36,567 nt of DNA. It comes from DASUGM01 sp036274055 (GTDB lineage: Bacteria; Acidobacteriota; Vicinamibacteria; Vicinamibacterales; SCN-69-37). Below, piece after piece: positions 1 to 7,447 of the stretch (positions are counted from its first letter, which is position 1; the number at the start of each line of letters is the position of its first letter). Below the pieces are notes generated by a model, which was not told the origin of the DNA, made no database searches, and saw only the letters and a program-made list of their open reading frames with translations. The position numbers and the translations under genes were made by a program. The DNA lies in the NCBI GenBank assembly GCA_036274055.1, contig DASUGM010000293.1:1-36567 (forward strand). The letters are read 5' to 3'.

Positions 1-455
1 TCAATGTGATGGGCACGCTGTACACCGCGCACGCGGCGATGCGCGCGATGCGGCGGCAGGGAAGCGGCCACATCATCGCGGTGTCGTCGATCGTCGGCCG
101 GCGCGGCGTCGGCGGGTCGAGCGTCTACGCGGCGACGAAAGGGGCGCAGGTCGCGTTCATCGAGTCGCTGCGGGCCGATTTCGTCGGGACACCCTTTCAC
201 GCCTCGGTCGTGCTGCCGGTGGCGACGGAAACCGAATTCCACGCGGCGATCGAGCGTGATTTTGGCTACTCGGCGAGCGGCGTCGGACCGCGGCAGTCGG
301 CGGCCGAGGTCGCGGCGGCAATCGCCGACACGATTGCTTCTCCCAAAGCCGAGGTCTACCCGTTTCGCAAAGCGTGGTGGCTCGCCGTTCTCGGCGTCGT
401 GGCGCCGGCGCGTGCCGACAAGGTCGTGGCCCGGTTCAAACGGCGGCGGCAATGA
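1..455 (+). CDS. SDR-family oxidoreductase, 3' part only
   Basis: The C-terminal part of a short-chain dehydrogenase/reductase. The reading frame is open from the first base of the window (codons begin at base 3, reading N-V-M-G-T-L), so the true start and the N-terminal NAD(P)-binding GxxxGxG motif lie upstream. What is visible is the second half of the Rossmann fold: the catalytic serine strand (AVSSIVG, about bases 78-98) and the active-site YAATK motif with Tyr at bases 126-128, followed by the helix that usually shapes the substrate pocket. SDRs use NAD(P)H to oxidise or reduce alcohols and ketones; the substrate cannot be read from this fragment. The stop codon overlaps the start of the CCA-adding enzyme (ATGA), which suggests co-transcription and translational coupling. 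Family assignment is safe, specific function is not. Confidence 0.85.
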   Translation, partial: NVMGTLYTAHAAMRAMRRQGSGHIIAVSSIVGRRGVGGSSVYAATKGAQVAFIESLRADFVGTPFHASVVLPVATETEFHAAIERDFGYSASGVGPRQSAAEVAAAIADTIASPKAEVYPFRKAWWLAVLGVVAPARADKVVARFKRRRQ

Positions 456-1813
456 CACCGGAAGTCGTCACGGCACTCGCGCGCGCAGTTCACGACGCCG
501 GCGGGCGGGCGCTTGTCGTCGGCGGGTGCGTCCGCGACGAGCTGCTCGGCCGCACGCCGAAGGACTACGACGTCGAGGTCTACGGCCTCGCTGCGGCGCG
601 ACTGCGCGGCCTGCTCGACGCCTTCGGCCGCGTCGACACCGTCGGCGAGAGCTTCACCGTCTACAAGGTCGCCGGCCTCGACGTCTCGCTGCCGCGGCGC
701 GAGTCGAAATCCGGCCGCGGCCACAAGGGCTTCACCGTCGAGGGCGATCCGCATCTGTCGATCGAGGACGCCGCGCGCCGGCGCGACTTCACCATCAACG
801 CGATCGCGCGCGATCCGCTGACCGGCGCAATCCTCGACCCGTTCGCTGGCCGCGGCGACCTCGAGGCGCGGCGCCTGCGCGTCGTCGATCCGCGGACGTT
901 CGGCGACGACAGCCTGCGCGTGCTGCGCGCGCTCCAATTCACCGCGCGCTTCGATCTGACCGTCGACGACGACACCAAGGCGCTGCTGCGCGAGATCGCG
1001 CTCGATGATCTTCCCGCCGAGCGCATCTGGGGTGAAGTCGAGAAACTTCTGCTCCAGGCGGCGCGGCCGTCAGTCGGCCTGGCGCTCGCGCTCGAACTCG
1101 GCGTCGTCGACAGACTGTGGCCTGAACTACGGCCGCTCGTCGGCTGTCCGCAGGAACCTGAATGGCATCCCGAGGGCGACGTCTGGGTGCACACGCTGCT
1201 CGTCGTCGATCAGGCGAGGCTGCGAATCGCCGACCTCGATCGCGGCCGCGCCGCGGCGGTGATGCTCGGCGCGCTCTGCCACGACCTGGGCAAGCCGTCG
1301 ACTACCGCGGTCAGCGATGGGCGCATTCGCTCGCTCGGCCATGAAGAAGCGGGCGTCGTTCCGGCGACGTCGCTGCTCGATCGACTCAATGTGCAGACGA
1401 TGGATGGCTTCGACGTGCGTTGGGCCGTGCTCGGGATCACGGCGCACCACCTGAAACCCGGCGCGTTCATGAAAGCGACGCCGCCGGTGAGCGACGGCGC
1501 GTTTCGGCGCCTCGCGCAGAAAGTAGACATGGAGCTGCTGGCGCGCGTCGCCGAGGCCGACTGCGAAGGCCGGGGCGGCGGCTTCGACTGCTCGTCGATG
1601 GGCCGGTTTCTGGAACGCGCGCGGTCGCTCGGCGTCGAAAACAAGCCGCCGGCGCCGATCGTGCTCGGCCGGCACCTGCTGGGCATGGGCATGAAGCCCG
1701 GGCCGGACGTCGGGGCGATCTTGAAACAGATCTACGAGCGCCAGCTGGACGGCGAGATCGTCACGCTCGACGACGGGCTGGCGCTGGCCCGGCAGCTGGT
1801 GGCGGGGCGCTAG
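452..1813 (+). CDS. cca: tRNA CCA-adding enzyme (class II nucleotidyltransferase with HD domain)
   Basis: Adds or repairs the 3'-terminal CCA of tRNAs in the cytoplasm. I start it at the ATG at 452, overlapping the upstream stop by 4 bp; the frame is open further upstream, but the family N-terminus fits here, giving 453 residues. Visible parts: the class II nucleotidyltransferase head with GG at 24-25, the metal-binding pair D38/D40 in KDYDVE, the strand LDVSLPR at 76-82, and RRRDFTINA at 109-117. An RNA-binding neck follows, and then an HD domain (HTLLVVDQ, LCHDLGKP, HEEAG) in the second half, as in E. coli-type CCA enzymes, where HD carries phosphatase/phosphodiesterase activity. A poly(A) polymerase cannot be formally excluded, because the families share this head, but the HD tail favours CCA addition. 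Confidence 0.9.
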   Translation: MTPEVVTALARAVHDAGGRALVVGGCVRDELLGRTPKDYDVEVYGLAAARLRGLLDAFGRVDTVGESFTVYKVAGLDVSLPRRESKSGRGHKGFTVEGDPHLSIEDAARRRDFTINAIARDPLTGAILDPFAGRGDLEARRLRVVDPRTFGDDSLRVLRALQFTARFDLTVDDDTKALLREIALDDLPAERIWGEVEKLLLQAARPSVGLALALELGVVDRLWPELRPLVGCPQEPEWHPEGDVWVHTLLVVDQARLRIADLDRGRAAAVMLGALCHDLGKPSTTAVSDGRIRSLGHEEAGVVPATSLLDRLNVQTMDGFDVRWAVLGITAHHLKPGAFMKATPPVSDGAFRRLAQKVDMELLARVAEADCEGRGGGFDCSSMGRFLERARSLGVENKPPAPIVLGRHLLGMGMKPGPDVGAILKQIYERQLDGEIVTLDDGLALARQLVAGR

Positions 1814-1860
1814 GGTCAAACAAGGGTCAGACCCCTCGGGGTCTGACCCTTGTTTGACCC
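1813..1860. terminator. Near-perfect 23-bp palindrome between convergent genes
   Basis: Left arm 1813-1835 and right arm 1838-1860 are exact reverse complements with a 2-nt centre. It begins on the last base of the cca stop codon and ends 3 bp before the dodecin stop, so it probably acts as a bidirectional terminator. The arms contain the smaller palindrome GGGTCaGACCC, a form often seen in REP-type elements mobilised by IS200-like (RAYT) transposases; no such transposase is in the window. Confidence 0.7.
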
Positions 1861-1863
1861 CTT

Positions 1864-2067
1864 CTACTTGCCGATTTCGAACGTGATCTTCGCGTTGACT
1901 CGGAACTTGTCGATCTTGCCGTTCTTGACCGTCGCCGAGAAGTGGTCGACGTAGATCGACTGAATGTTCTTCACCGTTTTCGACGCGTCGCTGATCGCGT
2001 CCTGTGCCGCTTCCTCCCAGCCCTTCGACGACTGCGAGATCACTTCGATGACTTTGCGGATGGCCAT
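1864..2067 (-). CDS. Dodecin, flavin-binding dodecamer subunit
   Basis: A 67-residue protein of the dodecin family, small proteins that assemble into hollow 12-mers and bind flavins (FMN/riboflavin), probably as buffer or scavenger. The whole protein matches the family length and pattern: N-terminal strand MAIRKVIEVISQS, the helix SKGWEEAAQDAISDASKTV carrying the tryptophan (residue 17) that stacks on the flavin, and two strands ending FRVNAKITFEIGK. The start is fixed by a strong AGGAGG site just upstream of the ATG at 2067; the open frame extends further upstream, but that part overlaps the dehydratase gene and is not dodecin. It lies 23 bp downstream of the PLP dehydratase on the same strand, so the two may be co-transcribed. 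Confidence 0.93.
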   Translation of the reverse strand: MAIRKVIEVISQSSKGWEEAAQDAISDASKTVKNIQSIYVDHFSATVKNGKIDKFRVNAKITFEIGK

Positions 2068-2090
2068 GCGGTCCTCCTGAGGATTTGGAG

Positions 2091-3053
2091 CTACTGCCGT
2101 TCGAGCGCCGCGAGCGTCTCGGGCGCGACGTTGCCGCCGCTGAGCACGGCGACGACCTTGCGGGACGGGTCGGCAAGCAGGCTGCCGGCCGGCGGCCACA
2201 ACACCGCGGCGACGGTCGCGGCGCCGCTCGGCTCGACCACCTGTTTGGCTTCGTGAAAGAGCCACAGCGCCGCGCGCGCGATGTCGGCATCAGTCACGGT
2301 GATCACGCGATCGACGAACTGCTTGACGTGCTCAAACGTGACGTCGCCGGGCCGGACCGGCATCAGGCCGTCGGCAATCGATGAAGTTTTCTCGAGCGTC
2401 ACCGGCGCGCCGGCGGTCAGCGACGTGCTCATCTTCGCCGCGCCCGCGGGCTCGACGCCGATAATTGCCACGTCCGGTTTCGATTGCCGAATCGCCGCCG
2501 AGACGCCGGCAATCAATCCGCCGCCGCCGACCGGGACGACGACAATCGAAACATCGGGGACCTGTTCGAGGATCTCGAGACCGAGCGTGCCCTGCCCTTC
2601 GATGACCCACTCGTGATCGAAGGGCGGGACCATGGTCAAACCGCGCGCCGTGGCCTCCTTCTCGGCGCGGACGCGGCGATCGTTCGACGTCGTCCCTTCC
2701 AGGATCACTTCGCCGCCCCAGCGCTTGACGCCCGCGACTTTCACCGCCGGCGCCGTCGTCGGCATGACGATCACCGCCGGCGAGCCGAGCTTCGACGCCG
2801 CCAACGCCACCGCCTGGCCGTGGTTGCCTGAGGAGAAGGTGATGACGCCGCGCGCGCGCTGGTCATCCGACAGGCGCATCAGCATGTTGGTGGCGCCGCG
2901 GATCTTGAAGGCGCCGCCCGGCTGCTGCGGTTCGCATTTCAGAAATAGGGGCCGGCCGGCGAGATCGGAAACGTCGAGCATCGGCGTGCGGCGCGCGATC
3001 TTCGCGATGCGGGCAGCGGCGTCACGGATGGCCGCGACCGAGACGAGAGACAT
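2091..3053 (-). CDS. Threonine/serine dehydratase-like PLP enzyme (fold type II)
   Basis: A 320-residue PLP enzyme of the threonine ammonia-lyase/serine racemase group, which deaminates threonine or serine to the 2-oxo acid. Seen: the PLP lysine in GGAFKIRGA (K50), the substrate loop SSGNHGQA (74-81), the phosphate-binding glycine loop VGGGG (175-179) and the C-terminal SGGN. There is no C-terminal ACT domain, so it is the short, catabolic-type enzyme rather than feedback-controlled biosynthetic IlvA; serine racemase or a related dehydratase activity is possible. The ATG start at 3053 sits 8 nt after a TACACT box (3067-3062), suggesting a leaderless or nearly leaderless mRNA. It is divergent from the outer-membrane protein gene and followed by dodecin. 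Confidence 0.85.
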   Translation of the reverse strand: MSLVSVAAIRDAAARIAKIARRTPMLDVSDLAGRPLFLKCEPQQPGGAFKIRGATNMLMRLSDDQRARGVITFSSGNHGQAVALAASKLGSPAVIVMPTTAPAVKVAGVKRWGGEVILEGTTSNDRRVRAEKEATARGLTMVPPFDHEWVIEGQGTLGLEILEQVPDVSIVVVPVGGGGLIAGVSAAIRQSKPDVAIIGVEPAGAAKMSTSLTAGAPVTLEKTSSIADGLMPVRPGDVTFEHVKQFVDRVITVTDADIARAALWLFHEAKQVVEPSGAATVAAVLWPPAGSLLADPSRKVVAVLSGGNVAPETLAALERQ

Positions 3054-3061
3054 GAACGCAT

Positions 3062-3067
3062 AGTGTA
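3062..3067 (-). promoter_or_regulatory. Candidate -10 box TACACT
   Basis: TACACT on the minus strand, followed by 8 nt and the ATG of the dehydratase. It fits the TANNNT pattern seen just before several other starts in this window. The same stretch read on the plus strand (TAGTGT, 3061-3066) could serve the divergent outer-membrane gene. Predicted from position only. Confidence 0.4.
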
Positions 3068-3079
3068 CTCTTGCAGCTG

Positions 3080-3718
3080 ATGCTTCGACGACCGTTGGCC
3101 GCGCTGATGCTGGTCATCGCCGCGGCTGCGCCGGCCGCCGCGCAGGTCCAGCGTCCACTTCCGAAAGTCGTCTACGACGTCCGCGCGTTCTACTCGGATC
3201 TCGGCGAGGATCCGGTCACCGCGGAAGGACTCGACGTCTTCCAGGAAGACCTGCCCGGTCGCGGATTCGGCGGTTTCGCCGGCGTTCACTTCTACCCATG
3301 GCGCGGCAAGAAGATGGCGATCGGCATCGGCGGCGAAGGCTGGTTCGCAAACACCAGTAAACAGCCGACCGACGAAGACGGCAATGTCACCTCACCGCTG
3401 ATCCAGCAGCAGTTCAGGGGCGTGACGCCGGTGGTGTCGTTGAATTTCGGCCAGGGCAGCGGCTGGAGCTATCTGACGGCCGGCATGGGTCCGACCAGCC
3501 TGGTGACTTTTTTCGGCGAGGCAACGCCGGACGCGCCCAAGCCGCACCAACTGACGCTCAACATGGGCGGCGGCGCGCGCTGGTTTCCAAACCAGCACGT
3601 CGCGTTCGGCTTCGACGTGCGCTTCTGGATGACCAAACCGCAAGAACCGGTCGAGGTCTATCCGGCTCGCCAGCGGACGCGGCTGCTCATTCTCTCGGCG
3701 GGGGTTTCATTCAAATAG
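3080..3718 (+). CDS. Secreted protein, probable small outer-membrane beta-barrel
   Basis: A 212-residue protein from the ATG at 3080; a TTG at 3071 is in frame but would only prepend three residues to a good signal peptide. The N-terminus (MLRRPLAALMLVIAAAAPAAAQ) is a typical Sec signal peptide with AxA before Q. The mature part has alternating, glycine- and aromatic-rich strands (GFGGFAGVHFYPW, WSYLTAGMGPTSLV, HVAFGFDVRFWM) and ends LILSAGVSFK, an aromatic-type terminal strand as in outer-membrane barrels. Its size suits an 8-stranded barrel of the OmpW/OmpX kind, but I recognise no named family and cannot assign a ligand. Convergent with the response regulator gene. Confidence 0.6.
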   Translation: MLRRPLAALMLVIAAAAPAAAQVQRPLPKVVYDVRAFYSDLGEDPVTAEGLDVFQEDLPGRGFGGFAGVHFYPWRGKKMAIGIGGEGWFANTSKQPTDEDGNVTSPLIQQQFRGVTPVVSLNFGQGSGWSYLTAGMGPTSLVTFFGEATPDAPKPHQLTLNMGGGARWFPNQHVAFGFDVRFWMTKPQEPVEVYPARQRTRLLILSAGVSFK

Positions 3719-3724
3719 CCCCTT

Positions 3725-3816
3725 GTCAGTGAGGCAATGGGTGAATGTGTGAGTGCCGCATTCCCGCATTCACGCACTCACCATTTTCACCACTCACACA
3801 TTGCCCCACACCCCAT
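3725..3816. repeat. Degenerate ~8-nt repeat, imperfect inverted arms
   Basis: The gap between two convergent stops is filled by loosely tandem units such as GCATTCAC and ACTCACAC, with a left part (GTGAATGT, GTGAGTGC) that is their rough reverse complement. The unit type is the same as at 23172-23249 (ATTCACGC also occurs there). It can fold as a long imperfect hairpin and may terminate both genes. Confidence 0.6.
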
Positions 3817-3819
3817 TAA

Positions 3820-4494
3820 CTATTGAAAAAACCGATAGCCTGCCTTCCGCGCCGTGAGAATGAACTCCGGCGCGGCCGGATCCCGCTCGAGTTTCCTGCG
3901 TAGTTCGGCAATGTGTGTGTCGACGGTCCGGGTCAGGACCGCGGCCGAGTGGCCCCAGACTTCCTGCAGCAGTTCGACGCGCGTGGCGACCGCGCCGCCG
4001 CGCTTCAGCAGCGCCACCAGCAGATCGAACTCCATCGGCGTCAGCGTCACCGGCGCGCCGTCGCGCAGCACCGTGCGGCGATCGCCGTCCACCTCGACGT
4101 CGCCGAAACGGAAGTTTTTGCGCGACGGATGCCGGGTCCGCCGCAGCAACGCCTCGATGCGCGCGATCAGCTCGAGGACGCCAAACGGCTTGGTCACGTA
4201 GTCGTCGGCGCCCAGCCGCAGGCCGCGTACCTTGTCGGCTTCCTCGCTCCGCGCGGTGAGCACCAGCACGGCGGCCTTCGATCCAGATGCGCGCAACTCG
4301 TGCAGCACCCGGTAGCCGTCCATCTGCGGCAGCATCAGATCGAGCACGACCAGATCCGGGGCGTGCGATTGCGCCGCCGCCAGCCCGGCGACGCCGTCGT
4401 GCGCGACCGCGACCTCATAGCCTTCGATTTCGAGGTTGTTGCGGAGACCAAATGCGAGATCGGCGTTGTCTTCGACGATCAGGATTTTCGTCAT
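3820..4494 (-). CDS. OmpR/PhoB-type DNA-binding response regulator
   Basis: A 224-residue two-component response regulator. The receiver domain fills about residues 1-120 with the acidic pair EDN (8-10), phosphoacceptor D52 in VVLDLMLP, the conserved Thr of LTAR and the Lys of DDYVTKPF. A winged-helix DNA-binding domain of the OmpR type follows (about 130-224; FRFGDVEVD, LTPMEFDLLVALLKRGG, VLTRTVDTHIAELRRKLE, ARKAGYRF). It overlaps its partner kinase by 4 bp (stop and start share TCAT at 4491-4494), kinase first, which makes the pairing firm. Phosphorylated dimers would bind direct repeats at target promoters; targets are unknown. The divergent methyltransferase promoter nearby is a possible one. 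Confidence 0.92.
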   Translation of the reverse strand: MTKILIVEDNADLAFGLRNNLEIEGYEVAVAHDGVAGLAAAQSHAPDLVVLDLMLPQMDGYRVLHELRASGSKAAVLVLTARSEEADKVRGLRLGADDYVTKPFGVLELIARIEALLRRTRHPSRKNFRFGDVEVDGDRRTVLRDGAPVTLTPMEFDLLVALLKRGGAVATRVELLQEVWGHSAAVLTRTVDTHIAELRRKLERDPAAPEFILTARKAGYRFFQ

Positions 4495-6113
4495 GCGGGC
4501 TGTCCGGCCGGATCGGCGGCGCCGGCGGCCGCGTCGGCGGCAGAGGGCGCCGCCAGATCGACGATGAACCGCGCGCCGCGAACGCGCCCGGGTTCGATGG
4601 CCACGGTGCCGCCGTGGAGCGTCACGAGCTCGCGGACGATCGCCAGGCCCAGACCAGTCCCGCCCTCTGACGATCCCGGTTTGCGCCAGAACGGCTCCCA
4701 GACCCGGCCTGCGTCGGCGTCGCTGATCCCCGGTCCTTCGTCCTCGACGGAGATGATCAGCCGGCCGTTCTGCGCCGAGGCGCCGACGCGAACGATTTGC
4801 CCGCGCGGCCCGTACTTGACGGCGTTGTCGAGCAGGTTGAGCAGAATCTGCAGCAACGCGTTCGGATCGATCGCCATCGCCGCTGGAAGCTCGCCGGCCT
4901 CGAGCCGGACGGCGACGTCCTTCGACGCCGCCTGCGACCGGAACGTGTCGACGATCTCGCGAATCAGCGCGCCGACGTCGGCAATCGCTTCGGGCCGGAC
5001 GGCGACCATGCCGCGATCCGACCGCGAGAACTGCAGCACGTTGTCGACCATCTGGCTGAGACGCCGCGATTCCTGCACGATCACCGCGGCGGCGTGCTGC
5101 TCCTCTTCAGGTGTGCGGACGCGCCGCAGCAGCAGCGTCTCGCCGAACAGACGGATCTGGGCCAGCGGCGTCCGCAGCTCGTGAGAGACGCCGGCGACGA
5201 AATCGGCGCGCTGGCGCGCGAATCGCAGCTCGCGGCGCAACTGAACGACAGCGGCGACGACCAGGCCCGCGGCGAGCGCGAGCAGACCGATCGCCAGCGG
5301 CGCGCGCTCGAGTGGCAGCCCGCCGATCACCAACTGCTCGGCATGACGCGGCGGAATCGCGATCTCCACCTTCATGCCGCCCAGACGCGCCGACATCGCC
5401 GCGCTGCCGGTGAACGGCGACGACTCCTGGCTCGAGGCGAATCGCTGCCGTCCGGAATTGTCGAAGACGCGCACCGCGAGCATGTCGCGAGCGCGCGCTT
5501 TGTCGACCAGCGTCGGCGGCAGCAGCGTTGCGTCCTTGGCGACGCGGGTGAACACCTCGGTGAGTTGCGCTTCGCTGGTGACCACGCCAAGCACCACGAA
5601 CTCGCCGTCGCGCCGACCGAAACTCGTCGCGATGATGCCGCCACCGTCGAGCACGCGCACGTGTTCGCGCAACGAGTCCGCGCCGGCCTGCGCCTCGGCC
5701 CGCAGCATCGCGATCACGTCGTCGGCGAGCGGCTGGCCTTCGACCACGACGGGCCCGCCGACGGTGACGGCAAATGTCGTGACGACGTTCGCACCGGTCG
5801 GACAATCGCAATCGTCGGGCGACTTGCGCTGCATCGCCCCCGGCGGTGGGTCCGGGTGGCCCTCGATTTCGTGCCGCGCCGCGGCAAGGCTGCTGGCGAC
5901 GCGGCTGTCGAGACGCATCTCGCTCTCGCGCGCGAACTGCGCGGCGGCAAACGCCGCGTAATCGCGGAGCACGCCTTCCGCGGTCTCACGCGCCAGCCGC
6001 GACGACCGCATCGCCTCCCACGAGAGCGCCGCGGTCGCGGCAATCGCCAGCGCCAGCAGCGCCACGACGGCGGCGGATCTGGTTACAAGTCGGCGGTGGT
6101 CGATGCGGAACAC
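4491..6113 (-). CDS. Membrane sensor histidine kinase
   Basis: Sensor kinase partner of the overlapping regulator. I start it at the GTG at 6113, which follows GAGGAG; the frame is open much further upstream, but that part has no family character. This gives 540 residues: transmembrane helix at about 11-32, an extracytoplasmic sensor region of about 240 residues, a second helix at 271-291, HisKA with the phosphorylated H311 in SHELRTP, and HATPase_c with N-box (LLNLLDNAVKYG, 424-435), G1 box DEGPG (458-462) and G2 box GGTGLGL (484-490). There is no obvious HAMP domain; the second helix passes almost directly into the dimerisation helix. The sensor region contains the close cysteine pair C102/C104 but no family I recognise, so the stimulus is unknown. 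The C-terminus is Ala-rich. Confidence 0.92.
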   Translation of the reverse strand: MFRIDHRRLVTRSAAVVALLALAIAATAALSWEAMRSSRLARETAEGVLRDYAAFAAAQFARESEMRLDSRVASSLAAARHEIEGHPDPPPGAMQRKSPDDCDCPTGANVVTTFAVTVGGPVVVEGQPLADDVIAMLRAEAQAGADSLREHVRVLDGGGIIATSFGRRDGEFVVLGVVTSEAQLTEVFTRVAKDATLLPPTLVDKARARDMLAVRVFDNSGRQRFASSQESSPFTGSAAMSARLGGMKVEIAIPPRHAEQLVIGGLPLERAPLAIGLLALAAGLVVAAVVQLRRELRFARQRADFVAGVSHELRTPLAQIRLFGETLLLRRVRTPEEEQHAAAVIVQESRRLSQMVDNVLQFSRSDRGMVAVRPEAIADVGALIREIVDTFRSQAASKDVAVRLEAGELPAAMAIDPNALLQILLNLLDNAVKYGPRGQIVRVGASAQNGRLIISVEDEGPGISDADAGRVWEPFWRKPGSSEGGTGLGLAIVRELVTLHGGTVAIEPGRVRGARFIVDLAAPSAADAAAGAADPAGQPA

Positions 6114-6126
6114 GGCGGCTCCTCGA

Positions 6127-6132
6127 ATGATA
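6127..6132 (-). promoter_or_regulatory. Candidate -10 box TATCAT for the kinase/regulator operon
   Basis: TATCAT on the minus strand, 13 nt before the GTG at 6113. Transcription would start only a few bases before or within the GAGGAG ribosome-binding site. It lies in the 151-bp divergent gap (6114-6264), in which I see no other clear operator or repeat. Confidence 0.45.
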
Positions 6133-6252
6133 GGACGATCCCGGCCCGGCAAAGGTCCTCCCGCAGTCCGGGTGGTGTCAGCAAATGGTGAACTCCATCG
6201 AGCCCTGACCGAGTTCTTGCGCAGCCTCCACCGCGCGCGCACCCCGGATCCG

Positions 6253-6258
6253 TAGGGT
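6253..6258 (+). promoter_or_regulatory. Candidate -10 box TAGGGT
   Basis: TAGGGT followed by 6 nt and the ATG at 6265; no Shine-Dalgarno sequence fits in the gap. Consistent with leaderless transcription but a weak match to TATAAT. Confidence 0.35.
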
Positions 6259-6264
6259 CCGTGC

Positions 6265-7389
6265 ATGAGCACACACGTCCCTCTTCGCTTCCCTCTCATC
6301 GCTCTCGTGGTCGCGTCGTTCCTGGCGCTGACGCCGCGGGTGTCGGCGCAATCCCAGGAGGCGCAGCGCGAATCCTGGCAGCGGGTCCCCGACATCTTCG
6401 CGGCCATGGGGATCGGCGCCAATTCGATCGTCGCCGACATCGGCGCGGGCCAGGGGTTCTTCACGACGCGGCTTGCGAAGGCCGTCGGCGAGTCCGGCCG
6501 GGTCTATGCCGTCGACATCTCGGCGGCGACGCTCGATCGACTGCGCACGCGGATCGCCGCCGAAGGGTTCACCCACGTCGTGCCGATCCTCGGCGCTGCC
6601 GATGATCCGAAACTGCCAGCGGCGACGCTCGACGCCGCGCTCATCGTCAACGCGTACCACGAGATGACCGCGCACCAGGCGATGCTCGCGGCGATCCGGC
6701 GCGCGCTCAAGCCCGGTGGCCGGCTGGTCATCGTCGAGTCGTTCATCACCGGCCAGGGCGGCGTGCCACGCGCCAATCAGGAATCGCGGCACTTTCTCGC
6801 GCCGCAACATCTGCAGCGCGACGCGATCGAAGCCGGCTTCGTGATCACGCGTGTCGAGAGTCCCTTCACCAGGCACGGCGGTCCGGGTGGCGAGTACCTC
6901 ACCGTGCTCGAACCGACGCCGCCGCCCTTGGCGCCGCCGCCCGGCAACGGCAATCGCGGCAGCGGCCCGATGGACGAGTCCGCGCGCCGGCCTGACGACG
7001 TGGTTGCTGCGCTCGAGTTGAAGTCGGGCCGGGTCGTCGCCGACATCGGCGCGGCCTCCGGGATCTTCACCCGCCGTTTTGCGCGCGTCGTCGAACCGGG
7101 CGGCCGCGCGCTTGGACTCGACGTCGACGCCGCCGCAGTCGATGCGATGAAGAAGGACGCGACGACGCTCGGCCTCCGCAACTACGAGGCGCGTCTCGTG
7201 GCGCCTGATGACCCGGGCCTGACGCCGACCTCCGTCGACATGATTGTCGATTTCCCGGCCGGAAGTCCGTTTCCCGATCACCCGGATCAGAAGCAGGCCG
7301 AAGCGGAGCTGGCCTCGGCCGGTTACCGCGTCATCAAGACGCACACGTTCCTCAGCGGGCAGTACTGCATCGAGCTGGTCGCGCGCTGA
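6265..7389 (+). CDS. Exported protein with two SAM-methyltransferase-like domains
   Basis: A 374-residue protein with a Sec-type signal peptide (hydrophobic 9-22, cleavage likely after VSA at 28) followed by two class I methyltransferase-like folds. The first has the SAM loop VADIGAGQG (56-64), an acidic end of strand 2 (VYAVDIS), and NAYHEM and LKPGGRLVIVE motifs. The second starts after a Pro-rich linker (about 217-232) and repeats VADIGAASG (258-266) and LGLDVD, but lacks a clear catalytic region and ends in a short strand pair. The first domain resembles the predicted exported methyltransferases of the COG4798 kind. SAM is not known to be available outside the cytoplasm, so the signal sequence is a puzzle: it may be a membrane anchor, or the fold may bind something else. 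Confidence 0.75.
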   Translation: MSTHVPLRFPLIALVVASFLALTPRVSAQSQEAQRESWQRVPDIFAAMGIGANSIVADIGAGQGFFTTRLAKAVGESGRVYAVDISAATLDRLRTRIAAEGFTHVVPILGAADDPKLPAATLDAALIVNAYHEMTAHQAMLAAIRRALKPGGRLVIVESFITGQGGVPRANQESRHFLAPQHLQRDAIEAGFVITRVESPFTRHGGPGGEYLTVLEPTPPPLAPPPGNGNRGSGPMDESARRPDDVVAALELKSGRVVADIGAASGIFTRRFARVVEPGGRALGLDVDAAAVDAMKKDATTLGLRNYEARLVAPDDPGLTPTSVDMIVDFPAGSPFPDHPDQKQAEAELASAGYRVIKTHTFLSGQYCIELVAR

Positions 7390-7433
7390 GGGTCCCTCAC
7401 AGGTTCCTCACGACGGGCGCGCGGACCAGCCGG

Positions 7434-7439
7434 TATGAT
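7434..7439 (+). promoter_or_regulatory. Candidate -10 box TATGAT
   Basis: TATGAT (5 of 6 to consensus) ends 8 nt before the ATG at 7448. There is no Shine-Dalgarno sequence between them. Transcription would start at or within a base or two of the start codon, which points to a leaderless mRNA. Confidence 0.6.
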
Positions 7440-7447
7440 CTCCGGCA

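Noticed and set aside
256..1008. Long Arg-rich ORFs overlapping cca on both strands
   Set aside because: Composition is that of shadow frames in high-GC coding DNA; the cca frame has full family motifs.
4797..6191. 464-codon plus-strand ORF opposite the histidine kinase
   Set aside because: It is rich in Arg, Gln and His with no motif, typical of the antisense frame; the kinase frame is complete.
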